This document shows positions 1 to 4,639 of a DNA stretch of 5,361 nt, piece by piece. Positions within the stretch are counted from its first letter, which is position 1. Each line of letters starts with the position of its first letter. Under the pieces are notes generated by a model that saw nothing but the letters and a program-made list of their open reading frames with translations, was not told the DNA's origin and searched no databases. The stretch is from Nitrospirota bacterium (GTDB lineage: Bacteria; Nitrospirota; Thermodesulfovibrionia; UBA6902), in the NCBI GenBank assembly GCA_024277515.1, contig JAJRVB010000139.1, positions 1-5,361 of the forward strand. The letters are read 5' to 3'. The position numbers were made by a program, and so were the translations under genes.

Positions 1-1227
1 AGGAGGCCTTGTGTATCTCTTCAGCTTTATACGCGCACCCGTCTCATCCATTACATCTATAGCCTTGTCAGGCAGATATCTTTCCGTCACATACCGGTCC
101 GACAGGACCACACATGCGCGGATGGCCTCGGAACTGACCTTAACCTTGTGATGCACCTCATATCGCGTCTTCAGTCCATCCAGTATTTTAATGCTTTCAT
201 CCACCGTAGGCGGCTGGAGATATATCGGCTGGAAACGTCTCTCAAAGGCCCCGTCCTTTTCAATGTACTTTCTGTACTCATCCGGGGTTGTGGCCCCGAT
301 GCACTGAATTTCTCCCCTGGAGAGGGCGGGTTTCAGCATGTTTGACGCGTCAATGGACCCTTCAGCCGCACCCGCGCCTACAAGGGTGTGAAGCTCATCA
401 ATAAAAAGAATTACATTGTCGGACTGGACAATTTCCTTCATCACGAGTTTGAGCCTCTCCTCAAACTGCCCCCTGTACTTGGTGCCGGCAATAAGTGCCC
501 CGAGGTCCAGACTCACGATCCTCTTTTCGAGGAGGTTTTCGGGGATATCCTCGGCAATGATTCTCTGGGCCAGCCCCTCGATAATAGCGGTCTTTCCGAC
601 TCCGGATTCTCCTATGATGACCGGGTTGTTCTTGACCCTCCTGCCCAGGATCTGGAGCACTCGCTCTATCTCCTTTTCCCTTCCTATAACAGGATCGAGC
701 TTCCCCTCCCTGGCGAACACTGTGATGTCTCTCCCGAACTCGTCAAGTGCCGGTGTATGTGTTTTTTTATCTTTTGCTGCGGCCTGCGCCTTCCTCATGG
801 AAAGGTTTATCGCAAGCTGTCTTACCCCGAGAAGGTTTGCCCCAAGACTCCTCAGGATCTTTCCTGCAATGCCCGCATCCTCACGGATCAGGCCTATCAG
901 CAGATGTTCACTTCCAATATAACTGTGACCGAGCAGTCTTGCCTCTTCCACAGCCAGTTCAAGGACTTTCTTTGCCCGCGGAGTGAATGGGATATCACCG
1001 AAGGTAAGAATATTCGTTCCACTCGGCAGGTTTCTCTCAACTTCCATCCTCAGCTCTTCGGCAGAGAGCCCCATCTTTTTTAGAATTACCATGGGAAGAC
1101 TTTCTTCTTCTCTTAAGAGGCCAAGCAGCAGGTGTTCCGTTCCCAGGTAGTCATTTTGACGTTTTTCCGCCTCTTCACGCGCATAAATTATTACTTTTCT
1201 TCCTCTTTCAGTAAATTTCTCAAACAT
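1..1227 (-). CDS. clpC: ClpC-type AAA+ unfoldase, ATPase subunit of the Clp protease (N-terminal 409 residues; C-terminus off the left edge)
   Basis: ClpC is a cytoplasmic hexameric ATPase that unfolds damaged or tagged proteins and threads them into the ClpP peptidase. The frame is open from ATG 1227 to the window edge, so only 409 of the roughly 800 residues usual for the family are visible. Seen in order: two Clp_N repeats (about residues 1-145, each with a (S/T)EHLL(L/I)GL(L/I)RE core), a charged linker (about 146-160), and the D1 AAA+ domain. D1 has Walker A GESGVGKT (206-213), pore loop TKYRG with Tyr251, Walker B VILFIDELH (Asp277, Glu278) and an Arg-finger segment AFERRF (Arg330/331). 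The visible part ends just after D1, where ClpC and ClpB diverge; ClpC is preferred over ClpB from the N-terminal MFEKFTERGR and GTEHLLLGLL style, but the middle domain that would settle it is outside. The start is backed by an AGGAG Shine-Dalgarno 6 bp upstream and a strong promoter. Confidence 0.93.
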   Translation of the reverse strand, partial: MFEKFTERGRKVIIYAREEAEKRQNDYLGTEHLLLGLLREEESLPMVILKKMGLSAEELRMEVERNLPSGTNILTFGDIPFTPRAKKVLELAVEEARLLGHSYIGSEHLLIGLIREDAGIAGKILRSLGANLLGVRQLAINLSMRKAQAAAKDKKTHTPALDEFGRDITVFAREGKLDPVIGREKEIERVLQILGRRVKNNPVIIGESGVGKTAIIEGLAQRIIAEDIPENLLEKRIVSLDLGALIAGTKYRGQFEERLKLVMKEIVQSDNVILFIDELHTLVGAGAAEGSIDASNMLKPALSRGEIQCIGATTPDEYRKYIEKDGAFERRFQPIYLQPPTVDESIKILDGLKTRYEVHHKVKVSSEAIRACVVLSDRYVTERYLPDKAIDVMDETGARIKLKRYTRPP

Positions 1228-1233
1228 ATATAG

Positions 1234-1238
1234 CTCCT
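1234..1238 (-). promoter_or_regulatory. clpC Shine-Dalgarno AGGAG
   Basis: AGGAG lies 6 bp before ATG 1227 and fixes the clpC start. It coincides with the predicted 5' end of the transcript, so ribosome binding would occur at the extreme 5' end. Confidence 0.8.
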
Positions 1239-1244
1239 GAAATT

Positions 1245-1273
1245 AATATATCTTTTCCACCCTGTATTGTCAA
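1245..1273 (-). promoter_or_regulatory. clpC sigma70-type promoter, TTGACA-17 bp-TATATT
   Basis: On the minus strand a perfect -35 TTGACA (1273-1268) is followed by a 17-bp spacer and TATATT (1250-1245, 5 of 6 matches to TATAAT). Six bases later the predicted start is A1238, the first base of the AGGAG ribosome-binding site. The clpC mRNA leader would then be only about 11 nt. The promoter looks strong and vegetative rather than heat-shock specific. The motif and spacing are seen directly; the start site is inferred. Confidence 0.8.
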
Positions 1274-1407
1274 GACATGAGGCTGCACGGCATGTTGTTA
1301 CTAAGAGTGTGTACTGACTTATCATTCGGTTAAACAGGGGAATATCTTAAGCAAATTACGGAGACACAACGAGAAATGATATTTTTCATTAAGAATTCAG
1401 CAGGGAG

Positions 1408-1869
1408 TTATGTCTTTTTATTATAGACAATGTCCTTGATTTCTTCCATGAATTCTTTAATATCTTTGAACTGCCTGTATACCGAGGCAAATCTTACATA
1501 AGCAACTTCATCAATTTCCTTGAGACGATCCATGACCTGTTCGCCGATTACTGAACTGGGGATTTCTTTCTCGCCTGCCGCCTGGAGGCTTTGTTCTATT
1601 CCGGCAGCAAGGGCTTCTCTCGATTCTACGCTGACCGGTCTTTTTTCACATGCCCTTTCGAGACCCTGAAGTATCTTGAGCCTGTCAAAAAGTTCCCTGC
1701 TGTTGTCCTTCTTGATGACATGCGGAAGAATATTTTCAATTCGCTCATAGCTGGTAAAACGTCCTTCGCATTTCAGGCATTCACGCCTTCGCCGGATAAC
1801 GTCTCCATCCCTGCTCTGCCTCGAATCGATTACCTTATCTTCTATGTGACTGCAAAAAGGGCAACGCAT
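1408..1869 (-). CDS. nrdR: Transcriptional repressor NrdR (Zn-ribbon plus ATP-cone), 153 aa
   Basis: NrdR represses ribonucleotide reductase operons when dATP is bound, by recognising paired NrdR boxes. The protein is full length for the family (about 150-160 aa). It starts MRCPFC and carries a four-cysteine zinc ribbon: Cys3, Cys6, Cys31, Cys34, with the basic stretch RRRREC just before the second pair. The ATP-cone follows at about residues 49-139 and includes the family signature VAYVRFASVYRQF (122-134). ATG 1869 is the only start that keeps the first CxxC at its usual position, although no clear Shine-Dalgarno precedes it. It lies 40 bp after the glyA stop, so it is probably the third gene of the rpiB-glyA-nrdR unit. 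No NrdR box is apparent in the window, so the regulated nrd genes are presumably elsewhere. Confidence 0.96.
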   Translation of the reverse strand: MRCPFCSHIEDKVIDSRQSRDGDVIRRRRECLKCEGRFTSYERIENILPHVIKKDNSRELFDRLKILQGLERACEKRPVSVESREALAAGIEQSLQAAGEKEIPSSVIGEQVMDRLKEIDEVAYVRFASVYRQFKDIKEFMEEIKDIVYNKKT

Positions 1870-1909
1870 TTTTCAGGTCCGGAACGAGTAATTCATTACT
1901 GCCGCTGAT

Positions 1910-3163
1910 CTATATTTCGATATCCTCATACACCGGAAACTTTCTGCAGAGCGCCTTCACCTTGTCTCTAACATGATTTATGGTGGTAGTGTTTGAGGGA
2001 TCATCCAGTATTTTTGCGATGAGGTCGGCAATTGTCACCATTTCCGGTTCACGCATCTTTCTGCTGGTTACTATGGGTGTGCCGATTCTTATACCGCTGG
2101 TGACGGTAGCAGGCAGGGTATCATAAGGTATAGTGTTTTTATTTAAAGTGATACCTGCGAGATCAAGTGCCTTTTCAGCGGCATCTCCTGTTATGTCCCT
2201 GTTCGTGAGATCAATCAGCATAAGGTGTGTATCGGTTCCTCCAGAGACGACATTAAGCCCCCTGCTCATGAGTCCGTCAGCAAGTTCTCTGGCATTTCTG
2301 ATAATCTGCAATTGATATCTCCTGAATTCAGGGGTCAAGGCCTCCCTGAACGCGACTGCCTTTGCCGCGATAACATGCATGAGCGGCCCGCCCTGCAGTC
2401 CCGGAAACACAATCTTGTCTATGGCCCTGGCATATTCGGCCTTGCACATGACCATACCGCCCCTCGGCCCCCTCAGCGTCTTGTGCGTTGTAGTGGTAAC
2501 AAAGTCAGCATGGGGCATCGGAGACGGGTGGTTTCCCGTCGCGATAAGTCCGGCGATGTGCGCGATATCGGCAAGCAGGTATGCATCGACCTCCCTGGCA
2601 ATATCCGAAAATACCTCAAAATCAAGCACCCGTGAATAGGCACTGGCACCCGCTATGATGAGCTTCGGCCTCTGTTTTTTCGCAAGTTCCCGTACCTTGT
2701 CATAATCAATAAGACCTGTCTCTTTTTCTACACCGTATGAAAACCCGGTATATATAAGCCCCGAAAAATTGAACTTTACACCGTGCGAGAGGTGGCCCCC
2801 GTGACTCAGGCTCATACCAAGTACAGTGTCGCCCGGTTTTAACATCGAAAAATACACGGCCATATTTGCCTGCGTACCCGAGTGAGGCTGAACATTTACA
2901 TGTTCGGCCCTGAACAGCTCCTTAGCCCTCTCTATGGCCAGAGATTCCACAACATCGGCATACTCACACCCTCCATAGTACCGTTTATCAGGGTAGCCCT
3001 CCGCATACTTGTTGGTAAATACCGATCCCTGGGCTTCAAGTACAGCGGGACTTGCATAGTTCTCTGATGCGATCAGGACAATCTTTTCCTGCTCACGCCT
3101 GATCTCTTCAACTATAGCGTTATAAATTTCAGGGTCGCCCTTTTTCAGCTCTTTCATACTCAT
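1910..3163 (-). CDS. glyA: Serine hydroxymethyltransferase, 417 aa
   Basis: This PLP enzyme converts serine and tetrahydrofolate into glycine and 5,10-methylenetetrahydrofolate, the main cytoplasmic source of one-carbon units for purines, thymidylate and methionine. Length matches bacterial GlyA (about 415-420 aa). Visible signatures: NKYAEGYP (51-58, Glu55 being the catalytic glutamate), VQPHSGTQAN (91-100), the HGGHLSHG segment (121-128) that stacks on PLP, ADIAHIAG (198-205, with Asp199 and His202), the PLP-lysine motif TTTTHKTLRGPRGG with Lys228, and SGIRIGTP (356-363) whose Arg359 binds the substrate carboxylate. All key residues are present. It begins 4 bp after the rpiB stop with no recognisable Shine-Dalgarno, which suggests translational coupling to rpiB. 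Met3 (3157) is an alternative start but has no better ribosome site. Confidence 0.98.
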   Translation of the reverse strand: MSMKELKKGDPEIYNAIVEEIRREQEKIVLIASENYASPAVLEAQGSVFTNKYAEGYPDKRYYGGCEYADVVESLAIERAKELFRAEHVNVQPHSGTQANMAVYFSMLKPGDTVLGMSLSHGGHLSHGVKFNFSGLIYTGFSYGVEKETGLIDYDKVRELAKKQRPKLIIAGASAYSRVLDFEVFSDIAREVDAYLLADIAHIAGLIATGNHPSPMPHADFVTTTTHKTLRGPRGGMVMCKAEYARAIDKIVFPGLQGGPLMHVIAAKAVAFREALTPEFRRYQLQIIRNARELADGLMSRGLNVVSGGTDTHLMLIDLTNRDITGDAAEKALDLAGITLNKNTIPYDTLPATVTSGIRIGTPIVTSRKMREPEMVTIADLIAKILDDPSNTTTINHVRDKVKALCRKFPVYEDIEI

Positions 3164-3167
3164 AATG

Positions 3168-3617
3168 TTATTTATTCAGCCTGGATTCTATCGCCTTTAT
3201 CTTGTCCAGTCTCCTCTGATGCCTCCCTCCCTCAAATTCGGTCTTAAACCAGGTTGTTACAATTTCTCTTGCCGTGGCCTGCTCTATCATCCTTCCAGGC
3301 AGGACCAGCACATTGGCGTCATTGTGCAGCCGGCTCATTTTGGCGGAATAATCCTCACTGCAGAGCGCGGCCCTTACACCGGGAAACTTGTTCGCTACAA
3401 TAGACATGCCAATACCTGTGCCGCACACAAGGATACCCCTGTCCACATTGCCCAGGGACACCGCCTCTGCCACCTTCTCCCCATAGTCCGGGTAGTCACA
3501 CGACTCCTCACAATCCGTGCCCGCATCCTCCCACTCTATTTCGAGCTCGTCAAGAATGTGCGTTATATGTTTTTTCAGCGTTAAGCCGGCATGGTCGGAA
3601 CCTATTGCGACCTTCAT
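3168..3617 (-). CDS. rpiB: Ribose-5-phosphate isomerase B, 149 aa
   Basis: RpiB interconverts ribose 5-phosphate and ribulose 5-phosphate in the non-oxidative pentose phosphate pathway, supplying ribose for PRPP. It belongs to the LacAB_rpiB fold family and has the normal length (about 145-150 aa). Seen: MKVAIGSDHAG with Asp8 and His9, DYPDYG (41-46), the active-site loop GILVCGTGIGMS with the general-base Cys65 and Thr67, His98 in RLHNDANVL (ring opening), and the phosphate-binding GGRHQRR (130-136). The Cys in GTGIGMS and the His in HNDAN favour true RpiB over the LacA/LacB galactose-6-phosphate isomerases. The start is certain: AGGAGG lies 4 bp upstream of ATG 3617. It is the promoter-proximal gene of the rpiB-glyA-nrdR unit and has a long, structured 5' leader. 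Confidence 0.97.
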   Translation of the reverse strand: MKVAIGSDHAGLTLKKHITHILDELEIEWEDAGTDCEESCDYPDYGEKVAEAVSLGNVDRGILVCGTGIGMSIVANKFPGVRAALCSEDYSAKMSRLHNDANVLVLPGRMIEQATAREIVTTWFKTEFEGGRHQRRLDKIKAIESRLNK

Positions 3618-3750
3618 AAGACCTCCTGATGAATTTTTGAATTATGGAATAAAGCCATCGAATTCGCCATTGACTTACATACTGCCGTTCCGTGCAGAGC
3701 AAAGCCGTTCAGGGAGCAGTCTCCGAGAGGATATCCTCTGTCCGTCGGAG
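3618..3750 (-). promoter_or_regulatory. Structured 5' leader of the rpiB-glyA-nrdR transcript, about 133 nt
   Basis: On the minus strand the predicted transcript begins at or just beside a stem CUCCGA/UCGGAG (3750-3745 with 3726-3721) that encloses the dyad AGAGGAUAUCCUCU (3739-3726). The next base opens a second closed region, ACUGC (3720-3716) paired with GCAGU (3685-3681). A competing pairing, GGAG-ACUG-CUCC (3724-3713), would break both helices. The rest (3680-3618) is AU-richer and ends in the Shine-Dalgarno. No run of U follows either stem, so this does not look like a simple terminator or attenuator. I could not match it to a riboswitch class I know (ZTP, THF, glycine and SAM-I were considered). 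Complementarity is seen directly; a regulatory role is inference. Confidence 0.45.
3622..3627 (-). promoter_or_regulatory. rpiB Shine-Dalgarno AGGAGG
   Basis: A full-consensus AGGAGG precedes ATG 3617 by 4 bp. It is the strongest ribosome-binding site in the window, in contrast to glyA, nrdR and coaE, which have none that I can recognise. Confidence 0.9.
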
Positions 3751-3785
3751 TAAATTATATTATCAGCCTCACGGATGTAAGTCAA
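3670..3785. repeat. 11-bp inverted repeat TTGACTTACAT / ATGTAAGTCAA bracketing the rpiB promoter and leader
   Basis: TTGACTTACAT at 3670-3680 is the exact reverse complement of 3775-3785, with 94 bp between the arms. The right arm contains the -35 of the rpiB promoter; the left arm lies within the predicted leader. Because the right arm is upstream of the predicted start, the arms would not pair in the mRNA, so a protein binding both DNA sites, or a small inserted element, is more likely than an RNA fold. No target-site duplication flanks it. Confidence 0.6.
3757..3785 (-). promoter_or_regulatory. Promoter for rpiB-glyA-nrdR, TTGACT-17 bp-TAATAT with TG extension
   Basis: On the minus strand TTGACT (3785-3780, 5 of 6 matches) is followed by 17 bp and TAATAT (3762-3757), preceded by TG plus one base (an extended -10). 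A perfect TATAAT (3759-3754) overlaps it, but with a 20-bp spacer. Either choice places the start within about 3752-3747, at the mouth of the first leader hairpin. The -35 box sits inside the right arm of the 11-bp inverted repeat. Confidence 0.65.
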
Positions 3786-3797
3786 GGATAGTACTGG

Positions 3798-3801
3798 CCA
3801 A
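3798..3801. repeat. Left target-site duplication CCAA
   Basis: CCAA immediately precedes the left inverted terminus and is repeated exactly at 3977-3980 after the right terminus. A 4-bp match at both borders has about a 1 in 256 chance of occurring at random. Confidence 0.6.
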
Positions 3802-3815
3802 CGTAACCATTCAGT
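3802..3815 (+). repeat. Left terminal inverted repeat CGTAACCATTCAGT
   Basis: This is the exact reverse complement of 3963-3976. Beyond the 14 bp the two ends keep partial likeness (an AGG followed by an AA-rich stretch), which fits terminal and subterminal transposase sites. Confidence 0.75.
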
Positions 3816-3857
3816 TAAGGGCAAAATCTGGACATAAAAATGTAAAAATCAAAAACC

Positions 3858-3916
3858 AAAGATCAAAATCAAGGAAAATATTTTATATTATAATAACTTC
3901 CATAATTTTGATCTTT
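3858..3916. repeat. Nested inverted repeat AAAGATCAAAAT / ATTTTGATCTTT inside the element
   Basis: A perfect 12-bp pair (3858-3869 and 3905-3916) continues, after a 3 x 3 internal loop, into GGAA (3873-3876) with TTCC (3898-3901), leaving a 21-nt AT-only or nearly AT-only loop. The core AAGATCAAA occurs a third time, on the minus strand at 3936-3928, 21 bp from its neighbour. The element could fold into a cruciform or long hairpin on either strand. Confidence 0.7.
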
Positions 3917-3962
3917 TATGTTTAATATTTGATCTTGAGTTGCCTTGCTGTTATTACCTCAG

Positions 3963-3976
3963 ACTGAATGGTTACG
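3963..3976 (-). repeat. Right terminal inverted repeat
   Basis: Reads ACTGAATGGTTACG on the plus strand, the mirror of 3802-3815. It occupies the -35 region of the coaE promoter, supplying TGAATG at the right distance from the -10 box. Confidence 0.75.
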
Positions 3977-3980
3977 CCAA
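3977..3980. repeat. Right target-site duplication CCAA
   Basis: Matches the left copy at 3798-3801 and directly follows the right terminal inverted repeat. Confidence 0.6.
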
Positions 3981-3984
3981 AGTC

Positions 3985-3993
3985 TGTTATAAT
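3985..3993 (+). promoter_or_regulatory. Extended -10 promoter of coaE (TGTTATAAT) predicting a leaderless mRNA
   Basis: TG-T-TATAAT is a perfect extended -10. The six bases GCCACT follow and the seventh is A4000, the first base of the coaE start codon, so the predicted transcript begins at the ATG. No Shine-Dalgarno is present in the preceding bases. The 17-bp-spaced -35 position is the weak TGAATG (3965-3970) within the right end of the inserted element; an extended -10 can work with a poor -35. Confidence 0.7.
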
Positions 3994-3999
3994 GCCACT

Positions 4000-4596
4000 A
4001 TGCCTATCATCGGACTTACAGGGAATTTTGGTATGGGCAAATCAACCGTACTTCAGCTGTTTCATGAAGCGGGCGCGATGACCTTCAGCGCGGACAGCTT
4101 TGTTCACTGCATACTTGAGAATCCTTCTGTTATTAATAAAATTTCAGCAATTCTCGGCCCTGAAGTCCTTGCGGAAAAATCGGACACACCCGCATTGCAT
4201 AAAAAAATTGTCGCGGACATCATCTTCAGTGACCCGGAGAAACGCAGGGCCGTTGAAGACATCATCCATCCGGAAGTCTTAAATAAATTCAAGACAGCGG
4301 CATCCGGTATACTGAAAAAAAAACCGTCTGCAACCGTCATCTTTGAAGTACCGTTACTTTTCGAGGCAGGGTACTCACCTGATTTTGACAAAACAGTCGT
4401 CGTATACTGCAGCCGTGACCGGGCGATTGAAAGGCTCGCGCGGAAAGGTTTTTCAAAAGAAGAGGCAATAAAAAGGATGAGGGCACAGATGCCTATCACG
4501 GAAAAGAAGAAACGCGCTGATTATATCATCAATAACAATAAGGGCCTGGAAGAAACAAGGGAACAGGTAAACAGGATATATCTCGACCTTCAATGA
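4000..4596 (+). CDS. coaE: Dephospho-CoA kinase, 198 aa
   Basis: CoaE phosphorylates the 3'-hydroxyl of dephospho-CoA with ATP, the last step of coenzyme A synthesis, in the cytoplasm. Length is typical (about 200 aa). Seen: N-terminal IIGLTG followed by the P-loop GNFGMGKST (8-16), Asp32 in the SADSF segment that acts in substrate binding and catalysis, IIHPEV (88-93), PLLFEAG (118-124) and the C-terminal lid-to-core motif with RAQMP (161-165), the basic EKKKRAD and YIINN (175-179). ATG 4000 is chosen because family members start just before I-GLTG; the in-frame TTG at 3940 would add 20 unrelated residues read from the inserted element. The gene stands alone, divergent from rpiB and convergent with the HDOD gene. 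It carries an A9 tract at 4315-4323 encoding three lysines. Confidence 0.96.
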   Translation: MPIIGLTGNFGMGKSTVLQLFHEAGAMTFSADSFVHCILENPSVINKISAILGPEVLAEKSDTPALHKKIVADIIFSDPEKRRAVEDIIHPEVLNKFKTAASGILKKKPSATVIFEVPLLFEAGYSPDFDKTVVVYCSRDRAIERLARKGFSKEEAIKRMRAQMPITEKKKRADYIINNNKGLEETREQVNRIYLDLQ

Positions 4597-4614
4597 CCGG
4601 ATAAATACTCAGGC

Positions 4615-4639
4615 TCTGTTCCGTTAAAACTGGAACGGG
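4615..4639. other. Weak dyad in the coaE-HDOD convergent junction
   Basis: An 8-bp stem with two G-T wobbles (TCTGTTCC with GGAACGGG, loop 4623-4631) spans the HDOD stop codon. The two convergent genes are only 27 bp apart (4597-4623). No T-tract follows on either strand, so a terminator function is doubtful, and transcripts from the two sides may overlap. Confidence 0.2.

Larger units (their letters stand above)
1228..1407 (-). other. nrdR-clpC intergenic region, 180 bp
   Basis: This stretch separates the nrdR stop from the clpC start, both on the minus strand. The clpC-proximal third holds the clpC promoter and Shine-Dalgarno. The rest shows no open frame of note. The only dyad after nrdR is a 5-bp AATGA/TCATT pair near 1375-1391, which is too AT-rich and lacks a T-tract, so no intrinsic terminator is evident and read-through from nrdR into clpC is possible. 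I see no CIRCE (TTAGCACTC-N9-GAGTGCTAA) or CtsR-type heptamer repeats that would mark HrcA or CtsR control. Confidence 0.6.
3802..3976. mobile_element. MITE-like non-autonomous element, 175 bp
   Basis: The element has perfect 14-bp terminal inverted repeats, CGTAACCATTCAGT at 3802-3815 and its reverse complement at 3963-3976. Both ends are directly abutted by the same tetramer CCAA (3798-3801 and 3977-3980), as expected of a target-site duplication. The interior is AT-rich, has no credible reading frame, and carries runs of ATCAAAA-type sequence and a nested 12-bp inverted repeat. It codes for no transposase, so it would depend on one supplied by an insertion sequence with matching ends. I cannot name the family: a 4-bp duplication is compatible with several IS groups. 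Removing 3802-3980 rejoins the flanks into a continuous sequence with one CCAA. Confidence 0.72.

Noticed and set aside
388..1083. Long plus-strand frame of 231 codons opposite clpC
   Set aside because: It lies entirely antisense to the conserved Clp_N and D1 coding sequence and resembles no family; it is a shadow of clpC codon use.
1289..1320. Heat-shock operator (CIRCE-like ACTCTTAG on the minus strand) before clpC
   Set aside because: Only a partial, single arm is present and there is no 9-bp-spaced mirror.
1375..1391. Intrinsic terminator after nrdR
   Set aside because: The stem is 5 bp of mostly A and T with no following T-run.
3165..3584. Plus-strand frame opposite rpiB
   Set aside because: Shadow of rpiB, whose active-site motifs are intact on the minus strand.
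3618..3790. Known riboswitch class (ZTP, THF, glycine) upstream of rpiB-glyA
   Set aside because: A GGACAGAG string recalls the 3' end of glycine aptamers but lies at the 5' end of the predicted leader without the rest of the aptamer; no ZTP or THF core sequences were found.
3940..3999. TTG 3940 as an upstream start for coaE
   Set aside because: The 20 added residues are read from the inserted element's right end and match nothing in CoaE, which normally starts just before the IGLTG strand.
4104..4499. Minus-strand frame of 131 codons opposite coaE
   Set aside because: Antisense to the conserved CoaE core, with no recognisable domain or ribosome site.
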